A stretch of 64,000 nucleotides of DNA from Sesamum alatum (Eukaryota > Streptophyta > Magnoliopsida > Lamiales > Pedaliaceae): assembly GCA_034509735.1 (NCBI GenBank), contig JACGWO010000004.1:17155395-17219394 (forward strand), in the 5' to 3' direction. The notes beneath the pieces are model-generated. The model ran no database searches. It saw only the letters and a list, made by a program, of their open reading frames with translations, and was not told where the DNA came from. The position numbers and the translations under genes were made by a program. Positions 56,854 through 64,000 of the stretch are shown here, piece by piece. Position 1 is the first letter of the stretch. Each line of letters opens with the position of its first letter.

Positions 56854-58974
56854 ATGATGCGAACTAAAAGTGCTCGTTCTTGGGCTTGAACGGGGTGGCA
56901 TTGAACTTTTTGCAAGCTATGAAATAAGAATCTACAAAAAAAGCGTTAGCACTCCAACGCTCAAGTCAGTAAGCAGTTATGTGAAAGCCTACGGGAGGCG
57001 TGTGGATCGGCCGGAAGTAGCGCGAATACGGAAGTGCGGTATAATTACAATTTGCAAGAATTTAAACATGCATAAACGATATAGAATAAACACGTTCAAG
57101 AGGTGTTCCCTTGAATCTCCCGGGTGTTCGGTGTATCTCATGAATAATAAAATGTACATAGATTTCATGGAGGCCTTAGGGTTTAAAGAAAAGGGAGAAA
57201 ATATTAAACCGAAAACCTACCGATTGTCGTTTTTGTCTTCAAGCCGCTACTCGCGTTGTTCCCCGTTTTGCTCCAAGATCTCGACTTTGAGACCCTCTAA
57301 TTCGTACACGCAATCTGCCCACGTATCTTGCTCCTCGTGCTAGCAAAAGAACAAGTGTATATGATATTTGGAGAGGACGGATCGATCAAACGTTATTGAT
57401 TAACGAGATCAATCCTCCTAAGGTTCAATTGTGAAACACAAAAGAACTTGGAAGAGTTTCTTGGAAGAGAGGGAGAGAGATTCGGCCGAGAGAGAGGGGT
57501 GGAGGCCGAGATATGTGTGTGTATGTGTGCGCTTCAAGTTTTTCATCATCTCTTTTAAAGAGAACACCTAGGAGTATATATAGAGGAGGAATCCTATTCC
57601 GCTTCTAATTCCTACTCTTTGAAGACTCCTCTTTGAATAGGATTTGACCTAGTCAAATTCTAGTCAACTACTAGCTTCTTGGTCAAACCAATCTTAGCCA
57701 TTGATTTCTCTCTTTAATCTCAACCATTAATTAATTTAATGGAATATTTAAATCTCATTTAAATAATCCTAAAGGCAATAAATAAATATGTCAAATATAA
57801 ATATTTATTCCAAGCCTATTAAATTAATTTCTAATAAATCTAATTTATTAGATAAATTCCCTTCATCTAATAAAAGGAATTAATTTCTTCCCAAGAAAAG
57901 AAGGACCCGATTAAATCCAATTTAATCATTCCATTTCTCAAAATATTTAATTCCAAATTAAATACGTCATGTGTGCGGATTGTGTGTGACTCTTTAGGTT
58001 CACCTTCAGCTAGACTTGGTTGGAATCCTAGAATCCGCCCGTCACCATGGGTGGCCGTCTAGCAACGGTTCATGGCACTAGAGACTAGGTGAATATGCGT
58101 GGGGATGAACATTTAGGCTCTACAGTACATCTATCCTTCTGTCTACGATCTCACCACTTAGTGTCTAGGGCATGGATTATACCCATTTTGGACCTAAGTG
58201 TCGGTCTGTCCTTTACCAAACGCCACAGGAAGTCCTTCCCTTCTGTTCAGTTACTGTGGCTACAGATTTTAGGGACAAGAAACACAGAGTATTGTGAGAC
58301 ACAACTGTCAACACCTTTTGACAGGAGACAGATCCTTTCTTGAAAACTATTGTCACGTTGTACACCGTGGCTGCACTAGATATGGCTTATGACTACTCAA
58401 CTGCATTTTGGCAATCTCTCACCATACCTAAGATGCAGTCTCGATGTACAGGTAAACTCAGCAATTCCTCAAGTCAAAGGACTTGACCTGTACCGTTGGA
58501 ACCGGGAACTCACGTCATACCTAGCCGACCCTACTCAAGGTCCTCCGTAAGACGATTCCCACGAGTTACCTCAGTCAGCTGCTCCCCAGCAGGCCGATCC
58601 AGTAACACTGCTTAGACGACCCTCGTCACCCGTCGATGAAACACGACAGCAGATGCTTAGTGCAAGTCTCGAGGGGAATCTTGGTACCCATTTTCGAGAT
58701 TCCATGACTTGGAGATTTTCATACTGATTCGGCGGAACTGATTTCATAGACCTACCTCCAAGCGTAGTCCCAGTCCCCGAAATACGATTTCAGTCTGTGG
58801 GCTTTGTTTGTTTAGCGAACAGTTATAAAGCAGATAAAGTGAACACAAACAAAGTATGCGCCAAATGAATTTCACTTTCTTATTCATCAAGGTTTTATCA
58901 AAAACTTTGAAAATGTTCAGATATAGGTTACAATTCGCCTACCAAGATTGGCTACATGGTCACCTATTCTAACA
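56854..58974 (-). repeat. long copia LTR, same family as 51283-52856
   Basis: On the minus strand it starts TGTTAGAATAGGTGACC, identical in its first 17 bases to the solo LTR at 51283, and ends GAGCACTTTTAGTTCGCATCA. Shared blocks include AGAGTCACACACAAT. It is about 550 bp longer, so the other copy has internal deletions. No matching target duplication was found (TTAGA on the right). No internal region adjoins, so it is a solo or recombined LTR. The frames at 56870-57343 and 58089-58343 lie within it and are not treated as genes. Confidence 0.75.
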
Positions 58975-59523
58975 TTAGAAAGGATAAACGAAGTGAAATG
59001 AAAGAGAAGTGAATTCTTGTGACTAAAGAGCATGAAATAAGCAAAGTGTGATTGTGAGAGCATGAAAATCGTGTATGAGAGTGCTAGAAAATGTTACTTG
59101 AGCCAGCCATACGAGTTGGTATTTACAGGAGAAGAGTCATATTTGAAAAAAGACTCCTAGTTGTTTTAGGACTCTGAGGGACTACGTGCTATCCTTCCTA
59201 GACTCCAGCAGCTCCTGGACTCCTTGAAACTAGGGAGTCCGTTGAAGGGGTCTTCTATGGATAAGGATAGGGGGTAGACTGGGTCAACCCTTATCCTCTG
59301 CTGGCGATCCTAGGCCTCCGCCTTGGGCCCCCTGGCCGGGTGTCTCGTCCTAGGCCTAGGCCTCCGTCTTGGGCCCTCTTGGACGTGGGCTTGAGTCTCG
59401 AGTGGGCCTCCCTCCGCATGTAGGCGGGCCTTCGTATGGGGTCTTTATTTTTGGACTTCTATTAATGTCTTTTAGGCTTGTGGGCTTCGATTTTAGGTCG
59501 ATCTTTTTAGCTTATATGAATCA
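58975..59523 (-). repeat. 3' LTR of Tat element, partial
   Basis: On the minus strand it begins TGATTCATATAAGC directly after a purine tract. It is GC-rich at 59290-59420 with repeated CCTAGGCCTCC(G) words. Its outer end is not visible because the copia LTR adjoins. Confidence 0.6.
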
Positions 59524-59534
59524 GTCCCCCCTAC
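59524..59534 (-). other. polypurine tract of Tat element
   Basis: Read on minus this is AGTAGGGGGGA and then C before the TG of the LTR. A 9-bp inverted repeat (TACTCTGAG / CTCAGAGTA) lies beside it at 59531-59573. Confidence 0.65.
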
Positions 59535-60390
59535 TCTGAGAGGGAGGGTGTTATACCGTTCCCACTCAGAGTAGAGGCCTTCTGAAGTTGCTGAGGAAGG
59601 TGTGACCTCCTTGCCCATTTGTCGAACTCTAGGCGAGCTCCCCTTCCTAATTAAGAAAGCGGAACAATCGCCTAAGGTGGTAGGCGTATGTGCGCAATGA
59701 TGACTGGTGCAAGTTTTGAGGTATGCTAAGCCATAGGCCTGCACCGACTCTACACGAATGTCCTCCACGCGTCTGGACTGAGGGCAGTTACTAATAACTG
59801 CCTGCTTCGGTTACTTTTCCAGCTTTCGTGGCCGCCCAATGGGAGGCAGTTTCTTGCACGAAACTTAGGTAACTGCATCTTCCCCCACGTACTCCCCTTC
59901 GTTCGCATTATTACGTCTGCCCCATTTCATTCTTCCGCCTTCCCACGTCTTCACAAGAGAGAACCGCAGTTTTATACCTCCATCACTTTGTAAGTGTCTT
60001 TCTTCCTTTCTTCGCACTTCTTTAACTTTTTTGTGAGCAATGTCTTCTTCTACTATGTCGGATTAGTCCATACAGTTTTTAGGGGAGTGGACTCGAGGCG
60101 ATGATCCCTCCGCCGCCTCTTCCATAGGGGCGGCGTCTGGTCGCGCGGTCCAGCGTGGCGGCTGGAGGTGGAGCCTGAGAAACCTCGCCCCGCGTCCCTA
60201 GGAGTTTTTTGGATGAAGAGGAGGATGATGACAGTGTTGAGAAGGTAGGGAGTCCCACTAGGGGAGACGATAAAGTAGATTCTTCCCCTAAGGAGGAACG
60301 AGAGGACCGCCGGAGGCGGAGGATGTAGAGGAGGAGGAGGAGGAGGAGGAGGAAGAGAAGGAGGCAAGTCCCCTTCCTCTGGAGAGGGAC
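59535..60390 (-). other. Tat 3' region, non-coding
   Basis: This lies between integrase and LTR. A minus-strand frame at 59768-59493 has no signature. A GAG/GGA microsatellite lies at about 60325-60360. A minus frame (60592-60053) covers the repeats and Pro/Ser-rich text. Confidence 0.45.
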
Positions 60391-60391
60391 T

Positions 60392-60611
60392 GCGGAGTGG
60401 CAGGCTTGTGAGGTAGACTGCCTGCAGAGTGGCAGAGCTTATGAGGTAGACTACCTGCACAGTAGCAGGGCTTGTGAGGTAGAATGCCTGCGGAATGCCA
60501 GGGCTTGTGAGGTAGACTACCTGCGGGATGGCAGGGATTCTGAAGTAGACTGCCTGTAGGGTGGCAGGGCTTATTGAGTGGCCGACCTGCAAGGTGGCAG
60601 GGCTTGCCCAG
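60392..60611 (-). repeat. 33-bp (11-codon) tandem repeat array
   Basis: Units start at 60392 (32 bp), 60424, 60457, 60490, 60523, 60556 and a partial one at 60589. Each carries GGCAGGGCTTGTGAGGTAGA or a variant, then CTGCCTGCG. The length is a multiple of three and the minus frame reads through all units as variants of SPATLQAVYLT. The array sits in the 3' region of the Tat element. Confidence 0.85.
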
Positions 60612-61059
60612 TTATTGGAAGGGTTTTTGCCTTAGGAGTGATGTGTGGACGTCATGTGAGGAGTCTCGTCTTGGAAGGCCAGATTGGCCTTCCGTTGGAG
60701 AGGGCATGAGGATGCCCTTCGCAAGAGTAGGTCCCCTTGGAGGGACTTAGGCAAAGAATCTCTTGAGATTGTGAACGTTTCAAGGGCGAGGAAGCAAGTG
60801 TCCGTCCCCGTCCTCCGATTCGTATGCTCCATTGTCCAAGATTTCCCTAACTTTGTAAGGTTCTTCCCAAGTGGGGTCTAGCTTACCCACTAGTTTTAAT
60901 GCTTCCACTTTTCGAAGTACCAAGTCATCTACGTGGAATCCACAGGGATTGACCCGTTTGTTGTAGGCATTGATTATTATGCTTTTATATCTTTACATTC
61001 GGAGGAAAGCTTTTTCCCTGAGTTCCTTAATGAGGTCGAGATTCTCACTAAGTAAGTTG

Positions 61060-61980
61060 TTATTGTGTACTTCTGAATAATATATTATTTAGGGGGGGCA
61101 TGCCCACTTTAACTGGTATTACAGCATCTGTCCCATAAACTAGGGAAAAGGGGCTTTCGCCCGTGGAATTTCGGGGAGTAGTTCGATAAGCCCATAGGAC
61201 ATTAGTGAGCTCTTCAGCCCAATTGCCCCCGGCTTTGTCGAGCCTTCTCTTGATACCTTGCAGAAGGGTGCGGTTGGTGACGTCCACATGGCCATTAACT
61301 TGAGGGTGAGCCACAGAAATGAATCTTTGGTTGATTCGTAACCCCTTGCACCAATCTCGTATCTTGTTTTCTTGAAAATTGTTGTCCATTGTCCGAAAGA
61401 ATCTCACAGGGGAGCCCGAAACGACATATGATGTTTTCCATAGGAACTTCATGACTTCTCCCTCCGTTATGAGGGAGAGAGGCTCGGCCTCCACCCATTT
61501 CATGAAGTAGTCGATAGCTACCAACAGGAATTTTCGTTGTCCGGGGCCATAGGGAACGGCCCCACGATGTCCATCCCTCATTGTATGAAAAGGCATGGGG
61601 CCAATAGCGTGGCCAGCGGTTCAGCAAGTTGGTGTATCAGGGTGGCATGCCTCTGGCATTTCTCACATTTCCTGACCAGAGCCTTAGCGTCTTGTTTCAT
61701 CATGGGCTAAAAATACCCTACCCTCAGGGCCTTGCTGGCCAAGGCCAATACCTCTATGTGTGCCCCGCAACATCCCTCATGAATTTTTTGAAGGACATGT
61801 ACTCCCCCTTTTTGGGACAGGCATCTGAAAAGGGGATGCGTGAAGGATTTCTTGTAGAGAGTGTTTCCCACGAGGAGGAACGGACGGCCCATCTCTTCAG
61901 ACGGGCGGCCTCCCACTTGTCCGCGAGGAGGCGACCTTCTTTTAACCAACTTAGGATAGGCAGTCTACAGACACCCTCCC
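61060..61980 (-). pseudogene. Tat integrase, broken
   Basis: The zinc-binding region is at 61949-61707 (LYKKSFTHPLFRCLSQKGGV, then KIHEGCCGAHI). The catalytic core occupies 61627-61060 in two alternating frames: FLLVAIDYFMKWVEAEPLSL, then ILSDNGQQFS in the other frame with the second aspartate, then HPQVNGHVDVTNRTLLQGIK. The catalytic glutamate (usually QVEVTNRT) is aspartate here, codon 61282-61284. The end is WAYRTTPRNSTGESPFSLVY. A frame break between the two core parts and the substitution both make it inactive. Confidence 0.88.
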
Positions 61981-62220
61981 CCTTCCCCCGGGAGTATGGT
62001 TTGAACCTCTAGGGTAAGGTCGGGCTTTGGTAAGTGGTATATGGTGATTCGCCTGGTTCGGTAGTCGTCCATGGTGCTGGCCAGTTTGGACAGGCAATAT
62101 GCTTTGTTGTTCTCCTCTCGAGGGATTTGGACGAGTTGGAAGGTATCGAACTTGACCTTTCATTCCTCACACTTTGGAGGTATTGCTTCATGCTTTCCTC
62201 CTTAGCTTCCTATATTCCCG

Positions 62221-62649
62221 CTACTTGTTTGACGATAGGCTGGAATCGGAATAGGCTACCAGGTGCCTAGCCCCTGTTTCCCAGGCCATTCTCATGCCTA
62301 AAACCAGGGTTTCATATTCAGCCTCATTGTTGGAGGTTTTGAACCCAAACTTGATCGTGAATTCCAGGTTTACTCCTTTCGGGGAGGTTACGACTACGCC
62401 CGCACCGCTAACCTGGGTGGTGGAGGACCCGTCCACATGCAGGAGCCAAGTCTCTTGGTTTGACGGGGGATGAGTGCTTTTCAAGACAAAGGCGGGCAGC
62501 GCTTGAGCTTTGATGGTTGTCCTTGGGAGGTACGAGATATTATACTCACTAAGTTCGATGGCCCATTTGATCAGTCGGCTAGATGTGTCTGGCTTCCCCA
62601 AGATCTGCTTGAAGGGGTGATAGGTACGGACCCTGACTCGATACAACAA
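62221..62649 (-). pseudogene. Tat RNase H part and second RNase H domain
   Basis: The frame starts in the RT-associated RNase H tail (SSRLIKWAIELSEYNISYLP, RTTIKAQALPAFV). It then has the extra RNase H of Tat elements: WLLHVDGSSTTQVSGAGVVV, then NNEAEYETLVLGMRMAWETG and YSDSSL, with the expected D, E and D. The frame breaks after 62221. The role is removal of the RNA strand during reverse transcription. Confidence 0.85.
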
Positions 62650-62710
62650 AAAGTAGGGGCGTAGCCTTCGGGCGGTTATTACTAGTGCAAAGGCTATCTT
62701 CTCTATGAGG

Positions 62711-63940
62711 CTATATCGTCCTTCCGCCCCATTGACGACTTTTGCTCACGTAGTAGATGGGTGTTTGGTGCCCATCTTCCTCCCGAAGGAGGACCGAACT
62801 TACTGCCCAGGAGGTGGCTGCCAAGTAGATGTACAAAGTATCTCCTGGCGAGGGTTTTACCAATAGGGGAAGGCTGGCTAGATATTGCTTGATCTCCTCA
62901 AAGGCTCGGTGGCATTCCTCCCCCCATTCAAGGTTCTTTGCTTTTCGTAGAACTTTGAAGAAGGGCAGGGTTCTTTCCGCTGATTTGGCAATGAAACGGC
63001 TGAGCACCGCTATCCTCCCCGTGAGGCGTTGTACTTCAATGATGGTAGTGGGGGCTTTCATGTCCAAGATGGCCTTGATTTTTAGGGGTTTGGCCTCGAT
63101 GCCCCTCTCAGTCACCATGAAGTCTAGGAAGCGTTCTCCCTGCACGCCGAAGACACACTTAGAGGGGTTCAGCTTTAGGGCGTACTTTTGAAGGACGGTG
63201 AATGTCTCCTCCAGATCCGCAATATGATCATCCGTCCTTCGGCTCTTGACGAGCATTTCGTCCACATAGACTTCCATGTTTCTCCCCAGCTGGGAGCGGA
63301 AAATCTTGTCCACCAAACGTTGGTATGTGGCTCCCGCATTCTTCAAGCCAAAGGGCATAACCACATAGCAGAAAGTTCCTGCTGAGGTGATGAAGATGAT
63401 CCCTTTTGTGGTCGTCCAGGGCCAGCATGATCTGATGGTATCTTGTGAAGCATCCATCATGCTCAGGAGTTCGCACCCGGAGGTGGAGTCTACTAGCTGG
63501 TCAATGCGAGAGAGCGGATTCGGGCAAGCCTTATTGAGATCCCAAAAGTCCACGCACATCCTCCATTTTCTTCCGGGTTTAGGCACTAGCACCACATTGG
63601 AGAGCCATTTAGGAAATTAAATTTGCCGTATGTGGCCTGCCACCACTAGTCTTTCTATCTCGGCTTGTATGATCTTATCTTTTTCGGGGCCGAAGTGTCT
63701 CTTCTTTTGCTTGACCGAATTCCTGGATGGATCGATGTTGAGGTGGTGCATTACGACCTCAGGACTTATCCCCTCAAGATCTAGAGGGGTCCAAGCGGAG
63801 ACATCCATATTGCGGCGGAGGTACCGAGTCAAGTCCTCGCTCAGGGCTTCTTCTAGCTGAGAACCTATCCTAGCAGTTTTGCCAGGATTTTCTGGACATA
63901 GTTCAACGGTTAACAACTCTTCTGTTGGCTGGACCTTCAA
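62711..63940 (-). pseudogene. Tat reverse transcriptase and first RNase H, broken
   Basis: Upstream linker (63940-63617) ends EIERLVVAGHIRQI followed by a stop where a tyrosine codon is usual. RT runs from 63595: [40 protein letters not shown], then the active site YVDEML, in which the second catalytic aspartate of YVDD is glutamate (codon 63257-63259). Connection and RNase H follow: [44 protein letters not shown], ending in a frame break at about 62740. The domains are otherwise well kept, so the loss of function is recent or partly due to few changes. Confidence 0.9.
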
Positions 63941-64000
63941 GTGGTCTTCGGTGTTAGGTATGGCCCCGCCCGGGAGGACCCCGGGCCTACATCCTCTTTT

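Larger units (their letters stand above)
58975..64000 (-). mobile_element. Tat-lineage Ty3 retrotransposon, cut by window edge
   Basis: The minus-strand order is RT (63.9-62.7 kb), RNase H, a second RNase H, integrase, a 3' non-coding region with repeats, a polypurine tract and the 3' LTR. The presence of two RNase H-like domains before integrase is characteristic of the Tat lineage. Gag and protease would lie beyond 64000. The LTR is cut on the left by the copia LTR at 58974. Confidence 0.85.

Noticed and set aside
56870..57343. 157-residue open frame as a gene
   Set aside because: It lies on the reverse strand of the long copia LTR (56854-58974).
58089..58343. Open frame in long copia LTR
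   Set aside because: Within LTR sequence, no signature.
60053..60592. 179-residue minus frame as a host gene
   Set aside because: It covers the repeat array and microsatellite in the Tat 3' region; treated as part of the element.

Overview
This window is plant nuclear DNA, most likely from a eudicot. It is AT-rich, intron-bearing and dominated by transposable elements of plant-specific lineages: Ty3 chromovirus and Tat, Ty1/copia of Ale/Retrofit type, an RVT_3-type LINE, MULEs with a plant mobile domain gene, PIF/Harbinger, Helitrons, CACTA, hAT and MITEs. The only host gene I can support as intact is a single-exon ZCF37-like gene at 32586-33413 on the plus strand, with a TATA box and pyrimidine patch upstream. 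The species cannot be fixed from the sequence alone.

Left block (about 400-21650) is a stack of insertions. A Tat-like Ty3 element on the minus strand (LTR pieces at 506-812 and 18601-18807, gag-protease remnant 16440-18559, no polymerase left) landed in an older repeat at 395-505. It was then invaded by a MULE with a plus-strand transposase pseudogene (2013-4390) and a minus-strand plant mobile domain pseudogene (4504-6300), preceded by six consecutive hairpins at 1467-1751. It was also invaded by a young Tekay-type chromovirus (7267-16222) with near-identical 2.1 kb LTRs and a CTGGA target duplication, and a second MULE (18808-21640) cut its 5' LTR.

Middle block (22-44 kb): Myb/SANT and Harbinger transposase remnants (22.1-26.4 kb), then the ZCF37-like gene set in short non-autonomous elements. 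These include at least four mini-Helitrons (one nested in another), three copies of a Mutator-type MITE with 9-bp duplications (one split by a second MITE with a 10-bp duplication), a CACTA MITE inside another TIR element, and two inverted copies of a composite repeat carrying an LTR-like piece with a primer-binding site.

Right block (44.5-64 kb): a decayed copia element (44543-54725) holds a nested antisense LINE (44934-49978, reverse transcriptase deleted) and a solo LTR of another copia family (51283-52856, TATAC duplication). It is followed by a hAT-like element carrying a GC-rich internal segment (55131-56123), a second LTR of the solo-LTR family (56854-58974, minus), and the 3' half of a Tat element on the minus strand running off the window end, with substituted catalytic residues in RT and integrase and an 11-codon tandem repeat array.

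All transposon genes here look broken by frameshifts, stops, deletions or lost catalytic residues, so any current mobility would need proteins supplied in trans. I found no convincing new host system. The most unusual structures are the six-hairpin array, the composite LTR-bearing repeat in inverted copies around the gene, the nested Helitrons, and the 33-bp repeat array.
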